Assembly (NCBI RefSeq): GCF_900091585.1
Contig: NZ_FMHT01000003.1
Coordinates: 4,331,501-4,395,500 of the forward strand
Direction: 5' to 3'
Origin: Micromonospora nigra
GTDB lineage: Bacteria > Actinomycetota > Actinomycetes > Mycobacteriales > Micromonosporaceae
DNA: 64,000 nucleotides
Shown here: positions 25,567-33,667 of the stretch, in pieces
Position numbering within the stretch: the first letter of the stretch is position 1
How the letters are laid out: each line of letters starts with the position of its first letter
Made by a program: the position numbers and the translations under genes
The notes under the pieces: model-generated
Seen by the model: only the letters and a program-made list of their open reading frames with translations
Told to the model about the DNA's origin: nothing
The model's database searches: none

Positions 25567-26586
25567 TCACATCAGGTCGCGCCGACGGAACACGGCGAAT
25601 GCCGCCGTCGTCAGCCCGCCGGCCAGCAGCAGCAGGACGGCCAGGCCGGTCGGCCAGGTCAACTCGTACATCAGGTCACACGAGCCGTAGGACGTGGGGA
25701 CGCAGGGTCGGCCGTCCCAGAACTCGACCCGCCCCGCCAGCCACGCGCCGACGTAACTGGACAACATCAGCTGGTCGGGTCTCGCCGTCTCCAGGATCTC
25801 CATCACCAGGCGGGCACCCAGCTCCCACACCACCACGTAGGCCGCGACCGCCCCCAACGCCGCCGAGGTGTGCCGGCCCAGGGTCGCGACCGCGAAACCC
25901 GTCGCCGCCGCCAGCAGCACCACCAGCAGGCCCCGTCCCCAGATCGCGCCGATCTCCGACCAGAACGCGGCGTCCAGCGTGCCGGGCAGGCCCGTGGCCC
26001 GGGCCACCGTCCAGAAGGTGCCGAGATAGACCACCGAGGCGACCAGCGACAGTGCCAGCACCGCCCCCAGCAGGGCGGCGAGCTTCGTGCCCAGCACCGT
26101 CATCCGGCGTGGCCGCCACAACAGCAGGTTCACCACGCCCCCGGAGTTCAGGTCGGCCCCGATGTAGGACGCGCCCACCAGGAAACCGAACAGCACCAGG
26201 AAGGCGATGAGGAAGTACAACAACGGGAGCGCCTCCTGGGAGAAGACGAACACCCCGGTCAGGTAGTCGGTCGCCACCGGCAGCCGCTCCCGCAACGCCG
26301 GGTCGACCTCGCTGCAGTCGCGCGGCAGGTAGCCGCCCTCCTCGCCGGGGGCGGTGGGCAGGGCACCGCGTTCCCGCGCCAGGCACCGTTCGTACCGGGC
26401 CTCCAGGTCGCGCAAGTTGTCGGCAGCCTGCCGCTGGGCGGCCGCCAGCTCCGCCGCCGTCGGCTGGTGTGACCCGGCCACCGTCGTCGCGGTGGTCACT
26501 CCGAACGCCAGCACCAGCAGCACCACCATGAGCTGCACGAAGCGGCGCGCACCCAGGCGCTCCAGCTCGGCACGGACCAGGTTCAC
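25567..26586 (-). CDS. ABC-2 type transporter permease
   Basis: 339 aa. About six membrane helices: FVQLMVVLLVLAFGVTTAT near 16-34, ALPLLYFLIAFLVLFGFLVG near 120-140, then ASVVYLGTFWTVA, GLLVVLLAAATGFAVA, AYVVVWELG and LAVLLLLAGGLTTAAFA. An extracytoplasmic loop (40-115) holds two Cys. Start GTG at 26586 overlaps the ATPase stop (GTGA). Makes an exporter with the ATPase upstream; the substrate is unknown. It ends with RRRDLM, as often in this family. Confidence 0.9.
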   Translation of the reverse strand: MNLVRAELERLGARRFVQLMVVLLVLAFGVTTATTVAGSHQPTAAELAAAQRQAADNLRDLEARYERCLARERGALPTAPGEEGGYLPRDCSEVDPALRERLPVATDYLTGVFVFSQEALPLLYFLIAFLVLFGFLVGASYIGADLNSGGVVNLLLWRPRRMTVLGTKLAALLGAVLALSLVASVVYLGTFWTVARATGLPGTLDAAFWSEIGAIWGRGLLVVLLAAATGFAVATLGRHTSAALGAVAAYVVVWELGARLVMEILETARPDQLMLSSYVGAWLAGRVEFWDGRPCVPTSYGSCDLMYELTWPTGLAVLLLLAGGLTTAAFAVFRRRDLM

Positions 26587-27629
26587 GCGTCCACTCCCTG
26601 TGCGTCGAGGTCGATCACGTCGCCGCCGGTGCGTGTCCCTCGACTCTCGTCAGCGTTCGACAGGTCCCGGCCGGCCGCCGGGGTGGGACCCTCGGTCTGC
26701 CGGGGCACCCCGGGGCCGGTGGGAGCGCCGGTCAGCTCCAGGAACACGCTCTCCAGATCCGGCCGCAGCGGCGTCAGCTCGCGTACCCAGACGCCCTGCT
26801 CGCCGAGGGTGCGGCTGACCGTGGTGGCGTCGTCGACGCCGGTCACCACCAGGTGGTCGTCATGCCCGGCGACGCCCATGCCCGCCGCGTGCAGCAGCTC
26901 ACCGGCGTGGCCCAGGTCGTCGGCCCGGACCAGGAACTCGTGCCGGTCGAAGCCGGCCAGCACCTCGCTCACCGGCCCGGCGGCCACCCGGCGGCCCCGC
27001 GAGATGATCGTGACGTGGTCGCAGATGAGCTGGATCTCGGCCAGGATGTGGCTGGACACCAGCACCGTCACCCCCGAGGCGGCCAGCGAGCGCATCAGGT
27101 CCCGCATCTCACGGATCCCCGCCGGGTCCAACCCGTTGGCCGGTTCGTCGAGGATCAGCAGCTCCGGGTCCTTCAGCAGCGCAGACGCCACCGCCAGCCG
27201 TTGCTTCATGCCCAGCGAGTAGCTGCGTACCCGCTCGTCGGCGCGGTCGCGCAGGCCGACCTGCTCCAGCACCGCGTACACCCGGTCGGTCGGCACCCCG
27301 CCGGCCCGGGCGAGCAGGCGCAGCGTGCGTTCGCCGGTGAAGTTGCCGAAGAACTGGGGGCTCTCCACGATCGCCCCCACCCGGCCCGCGACCCGGGGCA
27401 GCCGCTCCGGTGAGCTCTCGCCGAGCACCGTCAGTCGGCCCTCGTCGGCCCGGACGAGCCCGAGCAGGGCCCGCAGCGTGGTCGTCTTGCCGGAGCCGTT
27501 GGGGCCCAGGAAGCCGTGCACCTGCCCCGCCTCGACCCGCAGGTCGAAACCGTCGACGGCCACCCGCCGGCCGCGCCGCAGGCTGCGGAAGGTCTTCCGC
27601 AGGCCCTCGATCTCGATGACCGCGCTCAT
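26583..27629 (-). CDS. ABC transporter ATP-binding protein (exporter)
   Basis: 348 aa. ATG 27629 follows GGAGG. Walker A GPNGSGKTTT near 40-49, signature SYSLGMKQRL near 142, Walker B LLILDEPANGLDP near 163, His switch SSHIL. The arrangement matches the BcrA/CcmA-type exporter ATPases. The C-terminal 45 residues (PRQTEGPTPAAGRDLSNADE) are polar and not part of the fold. It overlaps the permease gene by 4 bases. It may be a multidrug or peptide exporter. Confidence 0.93.
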   Translation of the reverse strand: MSAVIEIEGLRKTFRSLRRGRRVAVDGFDLRVEAGQVHGFLGPNGSGKTTTLRALLGLVRADEGRLTVLGESSPERLPRVAGRVGAIVESPQFFGNFTGERTLRLLARAGGVPTDRVYAVLEQVGLRDRADERVRSYSLGMKQRLAVASALLKDPELLILDEPANGLDPAGIREMRDLMRSLAASGVTVLVSSHILAEIQLICDHVTIISRGRRVAAGPVSEVLAGFDRHEFLVRADDLGHAGELLHAAGMGVAGHDDHLVVTGVDDATTVSRTLGEQGVWVRELTPLRPDLESVFLELTGAPTGPGVPRQTEGPTPAAGRDLSNADESRGTRTGGDVIDLDAQGVDA

Positions 27630-27759
27630 CCGCGTGGCCTCCAGCGTCGTCGCAGCACGGGGCGCCCTCCGGGTACGGTGATCAATGACACGCCGCCCCA
27701 CCCTAGGCCCGGGTCGCCGCCCATGGGGGCAGTGCGGTGCTGCGTGGTTGGATGGTCGG

Positions 27760-28602
27760 GTGACTGGTGACCTGATCCCCGGCGCGACCGGCGCCGCCCC
27801 CGCCCCCTCGCCCGTGGACGCGGATCTGGTGGTCAGCCTCGACGGCGTCGGCGTGCGCCGGTCCGGCACCGCCCTGCTGCACGACGTCGACTGGCGGGTC
27901 GAACTGGACGAACGCTGGGTCGTGCTGGGCCCCAACGGGGCCGGCAAGACCACCCTGTTGAACCTGGCCGCCGGGCTGCTGCACCCCAGCACCGGCACCG
28001 TCCACGTGCTCGGTGAGCGCATCGGCCGCACCGACGTCACCGAGCTGCGTACCCGCATCGGGCTGTCCACGGCCGCCCTCGCCGAGCGCCTGCCCACCGA
28101 CGAGAAGGTCGTCGACGTCGTGGTCACCGCCGCCTGGTCGGTGGTCGGCCGCTGGCGGGAGAACTACGACGCCGGCGACGAGGCCCGGGCCCGTACGCTG
28201 CTGGGGCAGCTCGGCATCGGCGGCCTCGCCGACCGTCGCTACGGCACCCTCTCCGAGGGCGAGCGCAAGCGGGTGCAGATCGCGCGGGCGTTGATGACCG
28301 ACCCGGAACTGCTGCTGCTCGACGAGCCGGCCGCCGGTCTCGACCTGGGCGGCCGGGAGGACCTGGTGGCCCGCCTCGCCGAGCTGGCCCTCGATCCGGA
28401 CGCCCCGGCGCTGGTGCTCGTCACCCACCACGTGGAGGAGATCCCGCCGGGCTTCACCCACGCGCTGCTGCTGCGCGAGGGCGGCGTCGTCGCCCAGGGC
28501 CTGTTGCACGAGACGCTGACCGGCGACAACCTCACCAAGACCTTCGGGCTGCCGCTGCTGGTCGACCGCGCCGGCGGCCGGTACACGGCCCGCGCCGCCT
28601 GA
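27760..28602 (+). CDS. Stand-alone ABC ATPase
   Basis: 280 aa. GTG 27760 is chosen; no ribosome site, and TTGGAT 12 bases upstream could serve a leaderless start. Walker A GPNGAGKTTL, signature TLSEGERKRVQ, Walker B LLLLDEPAAGLDL, switch THHVEEI. The closing GFTHALLLREGGVVAQG is typical of the YlmA/ModF-like single-domain ATPases that have no adjacent permease. It ends 20 bases before the ribokinase gene, so the two are probably cotranscribed. A role in a sugar route is possible but unproven. Confidence 0.88.
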   Translation: MTGDLIPGATGAAPAPSPVDADLVVSLDGVGVRRSGTALLHDVDWRVELDERWVVLGPNGAGKTTLLNLAAGLLHPSTGTVHVLGERIGRTDVTELRTRIGLSTAALAERLPTDEKVVDVVVTAAWSVVGRWRENYDAGDEARARTLLGQLGIGGLADRRYGTLSEGERKRVQIARALMTDPELLLLDEPAAGLDLGGREDLVARLAELALDPDAPALVLVTHHVEEIPPGFTHALLLREGGVVAQGLLHETLTGDNLTKTFGLPLLVDRAGGRYTARAA

Positions 28603-28622
28603 GCCGGCCGGAAGGAGCGACC

Positions 28623-29525
28623 GTGCGGCAGACCCGGGTCGTCGTGGTCGGCAGCGCCAACATGGACCTGGTGGCCACCGCCGGCGCCCTGCCCCGGCCG
28701 GGCGAGACCCTGCTCGGCACGGACTTCGTCACGGTGCCCGGCGGCAAGGGGGCCAACCAGGCCATCGCCGCCGCCCGTGCCGGCGCGTCCAGCGCGTTCC
28801 TCGGCGCCATCGGCTCGGACGCGTTCGGGGTGACGCTGCGCGCCCGCATCACGGCGGCCGGCGTCGACACCGAGCAGATGCGTGTGGCGTACGGCGCCTC
28901 CGGGGTGGCACTGGTCATGGTCAACGCGGCCGGCGAGAACGCCATCCTGGTGACCCCGGGGGCCAACGCCACGTTCACCGAGCTGACGGCAGCGGAGCTG
29001 ACCGCCGTCCGGGAAGCCGACGTGCTGGTCGCCCAGCTGGAGATCCCGGTCGAGACGGTGACCGCGGCGGCCGTGGCCGCCCGGTCCGCCGGCACCCGGG
29101 TGGTGCTCAACGCCGCCCCGGCGATGCCGCTGCCGGCGGACCTGCTCGCCGCCGTGGACCTGCTGGTGGTCAACGAGACCGAGGCGCAGTTCCTCACCGG
29201 CGGCCGGGGCCGCGACGAGCCGGGGGCGCTGCTGGAACTGGTGCCCCGCGCGGTGCTGACGCTCGGTCAGCAGGGTGCCTGGTACGTCGACCGCGAGGGC
29301 GGCCACGTGCACGTGCCGGCGGTCGAGGTCGACGTGGTGGACTCCACCGCCGCCGGGGACGCGTTCACCGGCGCGCTCGCCGTCGCCTGGGGTGAGGGCC
29401 GCGACCTGGTCGACGCGGTGCGGTGGGCGGCGGCGGCCGGCGCGGCCTGCGTACGCCGGCTCGGGGCCAGCGTCTCCCTGCCCCACCGCGTCGAGATCGA
29501 CCAGCTCTATCGGCCGGCCACCTGA
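28623..29525 (+). CDS. rbsK: Ribokinase-like PfkB carbohydrate kinase
   Basis: 300 aa. GTG 28623 follows GGAAGGAG. PfkB signatures: VVVGSANMDLVATA, TVPGGKGANQAIAAARAGA (first PfkB motif) and VDSTAAGDAFTGALAVAW (second motif; AAGD forms the anion hole with Asp as base). NETEAQFLTGG is also typical of ribokinase. Its usual role is ribose to ribose-5-phosphate. No ribose transporter is present, so the substrate is inferred from family only. The 3' end overlaps the convergent regulator by 19 bases. Confidence 0.9.
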   Translation: MRQTRVVVVGSANMDLVATAGALPRPGETLLGTDFVTVPGGKGANQAIAAARAGASSAFLGAIGSDAFGVTLRARITAAGVDTEQMRVAYGASGVALVMVNAAGENAILVTPGANATFTELTAAELTAVREADVLVAQLEIPVETVTAAAVAARSAGTRVVLNAAPAMPLPADLLAAVDLLVVNETEAQFLTGGRGRDEPGALLELVPRAVLTLGQQGAWYVDREGGHVHVPAVEVDVVDSTAAGDAFTGALAVAWGEGRDLVDAVRWAAAAGAACVRRLGASVSLPHRVEIDQLYRPAT

Positions 29526-30520
29526 CGCCCGTCCCGCGTCACCTCACCCGGCGGGCCGGCGGCCGTGCGGAAGGCGCGGCGGTAGGCCGACGGGGACGTG
29601 CGCATCGCCTTCGTGAAGTGGTGCCGGTAGGTGACGGGGCTGTCGAAGCCGACCGCCGCGGCGACCCGTTCGACCGAGGTCTCGCCGGTCTCCAGCAGGG
29701 GCAGGCTGGCCCGCACCCGCTGGTCGACCAGCCAGCGGATCGGGCTGGTGCCGGTGGCCCGGGAGAAGTGCCGCAGATAGCTGCGCGACGACATGCGGGC
29801 CTGCCCGGCCAGCCGGGCCACGGTCAGCGGCTCCGCCAGGTGGGCCACCGCCCAGGCCATGCTGGCGGCGATCCGGTCGTCGTCCGGGTCGGCGGGGACC
29901 GGCGTCTCGATGAACTGCGCCTGCCCACCGTCGCGGTGCGGCGGGATCACCAGCCGTCGGGCGACGGCGTTGGCGATCGACGCCCCGTGGTCGTGGCGCA
30001 CCACGTGCACGCACAGGTCCAGGCCGGCGGCGCTGCCCGCGCTGGTCAGGATGTCGCCGTCGTCCAGGTAGAGCACGTCGGGGCGGACCCGGACGCGGGG
30101 GTGGCGGCGGGCCAGCCGGTCGGCGTAGCGCCAGTGGGTGGTGGCTGCGCGCCCGTCGAGCAGGCCGGCCCCGGCCAGGGCGAACGCGCCCGAACAGATG
30201 GACATGATGCGGGCACCACGGGCGTGGGCCCGGCGCAGGGCGGTGACCAGCAGGGGGGACGGGTCGGCGGTGACGTCGGCGACCCCGGGTACGACCACCG
30301 TCGCGGCGGCGGCCAGGGTGTCCAGCCCGTACGGGGTGTGCAGGCGCGCGCCGCCGAGCACCGGCACCTCGCCGGGCTGTTCGGCGCACACGGTCACGTC
30401 GTACCAGGGCACGCCGAACTCGGGCCGGGGCAGCCCGAACACCTCGGTGACGATGCCCGTCTCGAACACGGACATGCCGGGGTACGCCAGGACGGCGACG
30501 CTGCGCTCGACCACTGCCAT
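29507..30520 (-). CDS. GlxA-type AraC regulator with DJ-1/PfpI domain
   Basis: 337 aa. Residues 1-175 are a DJ-1/PfpI-like amidotransferase fold, with the typical SICSGAFALAGAGLLDGRAATTHW. Residues 225-320 hold two AraC HTH motifs (LTVARLAGQARMSSRSYLRH and VERVAAAVGFDSPVTYRHHF). Members respond to amino acid or betaine-type signals in some bacteria. It is divergent from the rhodanese gene across 71 bases, making that gene its most likely target. Confidence 0.93.
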   Translation of the reverse strand: MAVVERSVAVLAYPGMSVFETGIVTEVFGLPRPEFGVPWYDVTVCAEQPGEVPVLGGARLHTPYGLDTLAAAATVVVPGVADVTADPSPLLVTALRRAHARGARIMSICSGAFALAGAGLLDGRAATTHWRYADRLARRHPRVRVRPDVLYLDDGDILTSAGSAAGLDLCVHVVRHDHGASIANAVARRLVIPPHRDGGQAQFIETPVPADPDDDRIAASMAWAVAHLAEPLTVARLAGQARMSSRSYLRHFSRATGTSPIRWLVDQRVRASLPLLETGETSVERVAAAVGFDSPVTYRHHFTKAMRTSPSAYRRAFRTAAGPPGEVTRDGRQVAGR

Positions 30521-30591
30521 GGCGGAATGTTAGCGGTCAGCGGCGTCGACGCCACTCGTGCCCGGCCGCGACGCCGACGATGATCGGTGAC

Positions 30592-31098
30592 ATGAGCCGC
30601 ACCTTCGCCGTACCGGCCGCCGACCCGGTCACCGCCACCGCCCACCTGCTCGCCCGTCTGCGCGCCGAGACCGACGTGGCCGACGTGCACGCCGACCTCA
30701 CCGCCGGGGTTCCGGATCTGGTGGTGGTCGACTCGCGGGGCGACCTCGCCTGGGCGCGGGGCCACCTGCCCGGCGCGGTGCACCTGCCCACCGCCCGGAT
30801 CGCCGGGCACGCCGCCGGCCTGGTGCCCGCTGGCGCACGGGTGGTCACGTACTGCTGGGGGCCGGGCTGCGACGGGGCCACCCGTGCGGCTCTGGAGTTC
30901 GCCCGGCTCGGTTACGCCGTCAAGGAGATGCGCGGCGGCTACGAGTACTGGGTCCGCGAGGGGCTGCCGGTGGTCACCGCAGCCGGGACGGTACGCCAAC
31001 CGGTCGACCCCCTGACCGCCCCCGTGCCGGCCCCCGTTTCCGCCCCCGCGCCGGCCTCCGCTTCCGCCCCCGCGCCGGCCGGCGGCTGCGACTGCTGA
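30592..31098 (+). CDS. Rhodanese-like protein with Cys-rich tail
   Basis: 168 aa. ATG 30592 gives the cleanest start (ATG 30580 would add 4). Single rhodanese domain: PDLVVVDSRGDLAWARGHLP and the active Cys in VTYCWGPGCDGATRAA. This loop type (CWGPGCxGA) is common in stand-alone rhodaneses. The C-terminal 35 residues are an Ala/Pro/Ser repeat (APVSAPAPASASAPAPA) ending GGCDC, so a flexible tether carries two terminal Cys. Divergent from the GlxA-type regulator. Sulfur transfer is the usual chemistry; the acceptor is unknown. Confidence 0.88.
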   Translation: MSRTFAVPAADPVTATAHLLARLRAETDVADVHADLTAGVPDLVVVDSRGDLAWARGHLPGAVHLPTARIAGHAAGLVPAGARVVTYCWGPGCDGATRAALEFARLGYAVKEMRGGYEYWVREGLPVVTAAGTVRQPVDPLTAPVPAPVSAPAPASASAPAPAGGCDC

Positions 31099-31133
31099 CC
31101 GGGTGCCCGCGTCGAACTCGCCGTGCCTGGTCT

Positions 31134-31889
31134 TCAGTCCCCGTCCTCGCCCAACCGCTCGCCCCGGCGGCGCAGCATGCCCAGCCCGGGGATGCCGGCG
31201 ACGGCCAGCTTGAGGTCGCGGGTCACGTCGAGCAGGTCGTGCAGGTCCGGTCCCACCCGGTCGAGGGTGGCCAGTATCGGCAGGATGTCCGCTGTCAGGT
31301 GCTGCTTCAGCTTCGGCAGCTCGTCGACCAGCCGGATCGCCGCGGTGACCTCCTCGTGGCTGAGCTGCTCGACGAAGTGGTTCGCCATCGGCGCGGCCCG
31401 GCGCAGCGCCGGCTCGTACGCGGCCAGTAGTTCGGCGGCGGTCGCGGCGGCCTCCGCCGCCTCGCCCACCGTGGTCGCGGCCCGACCGGCCACCGACTCG
31501 GCGCCGGCGACCACCGTGGCGGCGGCCCGGGACACCCGGCCGGCCTCGGCGACCACCGTCGCGGCGGCGGCCGACACCTGTTCCGCCTCGCCGACCACCA
31601 CGGCCGCAGCGGTGGCGACCTCGGTGGCGGTGTCGATGGCCCTGGTCGCGGCGGCGCTGATCACGGCCACCTCGCGGACCGCGGTCTCGGCGTCGTCGAG
31701 CACCCGGTCGGTGCGGTCGAGGGTCTGCTCGATCCGGTCCACCACCCCGTTGATCCGGGCCAGCAGCGCCTCCACCCCGTCGAGCACCGCGAATGCGCGG
31801 GTGGGCACGGCGGCGAACGACGCCGCCGAGTCGAGGGCGGAGCGGGTGAGACCGACCACGGCGGTCGGGCGGGGGAGTGGGATCGCCAT
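31134..31889 (-). CDS. Ala-rich helical-repeat protein
   Basis: 251 aa. Almost entirely helical. The first half carries DGVEALLARINGVVDRIEQT and related heptads (coiled coil). The middle is Ala/Val-rich with repeats AAATVVAEAGRVSRAAATVV and AGAESVAGRAATTVG. The C-terminal part is amphipathic (DELPKLKQHLTADILPILAT) and ends acidic. No enzyme motif. Streptomyces relatives are sometimes labelled RuBisCO large subunit; nothing here supports that. It may be a membrane-surface or granule-binding protein (inference from composition). Confidence 0.8.
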   Translation of the reverse strand: MAIPLPRPTAVVGLTRSALDSAASFAAVPTRAFAVLDGVEALLARINGVVDRIEQTLDRTDRVLDDAETAVREVAVISAAATRAIDTATEVATAAAVVVGEAEQVSAAAATVVAEAGRVSRAAATVVAGAESVAGRAATTVGEAAEAAATAAELLAAYEPALRRAAPMANHFVEQLSHEEVTAAIRLVDELPKLKQHLTADILPILATLDRVGPDLHDLLDVTRDLKLAVAGIPGLGMLRRRGERLGEDGD

Positions 31890-31955
31890 GGCACCAAGTG
31901 TGCGCTGCCGGCGCCCGTCCCGCCGGCCGCGGCAGCCCCGGCCGCAAGCTGCGCG

Positions 31956-32435
31956 TCAGCGGTCGTGCTGCTCGACGGCCCGCTGCACGGCCCGGTAGAT
32001 CTGGCCGAACCGCAGCGCGTCGGGTGTCCGCAGCATCATCACCTCCCGGCCGTGGTGCTGCACCCACAGCTCGTGCACCCGGTTGCCGCGCTCGTAGGAG
32101 CGGTCCAGCCAGCCGAGGGGCAGTTCCAGGAAGGGGGCCAGGGCCAGCGCCCCGACCACGCAGGCGGCCAGCACGACCAGCGCGGGCACCCAGTCGCCCC
32201 GGTCCTGCGCCGACCAGGCCAACGACAGCACACAGACCAGCGCCACCAGCGGCGGCAGCGACAACAGCAGCACCAGTACGCCCCGACCCAGCACCCGGCC
32301 ACGGACGGCCATCGTGGTGCGGCCCCGGTCGTGCCACACGTACGTGACGTCGGCGATCGGCACGACGTGCCCGCCTGCCCGGATCGCCTCCGAGGTCACC
32401 TGCACCGAGTCGTCCCGGTAATAGAGGGTCATCAT
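31956..32435 (-). CDS. DUF6232 membrane protein (copy 1)
   Basis: 159 aa. Starts MMTLYYRDDSVQVTSEAIRA; two membrane helices follow (about 50-70, LVLLLSLPPLVALVCVL, and 83-100). The cytoplasmic tail carries LDRSYERGNRVHELWVQHH and ends LRTPDALRFGQIYRAVQRAV. TAGGCT lies directly before ATGATG, so a leaderless start at the second ATG (32432) is possible. It is a paralogue of the gene at 37.4 kb. Divergent from the SDR gene. Function unknown. Confidence 0.8.
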   Translation of the reverse strand: MMTLYYRDDSVQVTSEAIRAGGHVVPIADVTYVWHDRGRTTMAVRGRVLGRGVLVLLLSLPPLVALVCVLSLAWSAQDRGDWVPALVVLAACVVGALALAPFLELPLGWLDRSYERGNRVHELWVQHHGREVMMLRTPDALRFGQIYRAVQRAVEQHDR

Positions 32436-32518
32436 TAAGCCTAACCGCTCCGTCGCCCTCTGTGGACGGACGGACACCCGACAGTCAGATCCGGTGGGCT
32501 GCCCCTAGAGTCGGCGGC

Positions 32519-33478
32519 GTGCGACCCGACCCCACCACCCCACCCTGGACGATCGACGACGTGCCCGACCTGGACGGCCGAACCGTCCTCGTCACCGGCG
32601 CCAACACCGGCATCGGCCGGGCGACCGCCCTGGCCCTGGCCGCCCGGGGCGCGCACGTCGTGCTTGCCTGCCGCGACGCCGGCAGGGCGGACGCGGCCCG
32701 GGTCGCCATCGGCGCGGCGGCGCCCCGGGGGACGGTCACCACGCTCCCCCTCGACCTGGCCTCGCTCGACTCGGTACGCCGGGCCGCCGGTCAGTTCCGG
32801 GCCCGCCACGACCGGCTCGACGTGTTGGTCAACAACGCGGGTGTGATGACGCTCACCGGCGGTGTCCGGTGGACCCGCGACGGGTTCGAGCAGCACCTCG
32901 GCATCAACCACCTGGGCCACTTCGCGCTGACCGGGCTGCTGCTGGAGCCGCTGCTGGCCGCGCCCGCCGGCCGTGTCGTCCAGGTCAGCAGCCTCTCCCA
33001 GGCCGGTGCGCGGATCGACCGGGCCGACCCGCACTGGCGCACCCGCCGGTACCGGCCCTTCCGGGCGTACGGTGCCAGCAAGCTCGCCAACCTGCTGGCC
33101 GCGTACCGGCTGCACGAACTGCTGGCGGCGGGCGGTGCCCGCGCGGTGGCGCTGGCCGCGCACCCCGGCGCATGCCGCACCGAGATCTCCCGCGACGGGC
33201 CGCCGTGGCTGCGGCTGCTGGAACTGCCGGGGCTGCGCTGGTGCACGAGCTGGTTGACCCACGAGGTGGCCGCCGCCGCGCTGCCGACGGTGCGGGCGGC
33301 CACCGACCCCGCCGCGCGGGGCGGCGACGTCTACGGTCCCGACGGATGGCGCGGGCTCACCGGCCGCCCGGTGCGGGTCGACCCCGGCGCGGGCGCCCGG
33401 GACGAGGCCGCGCGGCGGTGGCTGTGGGAGATGTCGGAGGAGGCCACCGGCGTGACCTACCGGGTAACGTCCCCCTGA
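32519..33478 (+). CDS. Short-chain dehydrogenase/reductase
   Basis: 319 aa. GTG 32519 is chosen: TAGAGT (32506-32511) stands 7 bases before it and there is no ribosome site, so it is probably leaderless. Rossmann motif VLVTGANTGIGRAT, NNAG (VLVNNAGVM), catalytic Ser in VVQVSSLSQ and YGASKLAN (Tyr and Lys). The layout matches the retinol dehydrogenase/WW-oxidoreductase-like SDR group, which use NADP(H). Substrate unknown. It precedes the conservon by 189 bases. Confidence 0.93.
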   Translation: MRPDPTTPPWTIDDVPDLDGRTVLVTGANTGIGRATALALAARGAHVVLACRDAGRADAARVAIGAAAPRGTVTTLPLDLASLDSVRRAAGQFRARHDRLDVLVNNAGVMTLTGGVRWTRDGFEQHLGINHLGHFALTGLLLEPLLAAPAGRVVQVSSLSQAGARIDRADPHWRTRRYRPFRAYGASKLANLLAAYRLHELLAAGGARAVALAAHPGACRTEISRDGPPWLRLLELPGLRWCTSWLTHEVAAAALPTVRAATDPAARGGDVYGPDGWRGLTGRPVRVDPGAGARDEAARRWLWEMSEEATGVTYRVTSP

Positions 33479-33667
33479 TCCGGCGCTCAGGCCGGGCCCC
33501 GACGCGACCCGCGGGGCCGAGGTGGGACAGTCGGGCATGCCGCGACCTTGAGGGACGCATCCGGGCGCTGCTACCGTTTCCGCGCGCTCTCGGGCCGCCA
33601 CTCTCAGCAGCGGGAGCCGGCGAAGCGAGCGTCCGACGCGTTCTCCAACCCGCACGGGGACGGTGAG

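Noticed and set aside
31134..31889. RuBisCO large subunit, a label given to some relatives
   Set aside because: No catalytic lysine or RuBisCO motif; the protein is a coiled and Ala-rich helical repeat.
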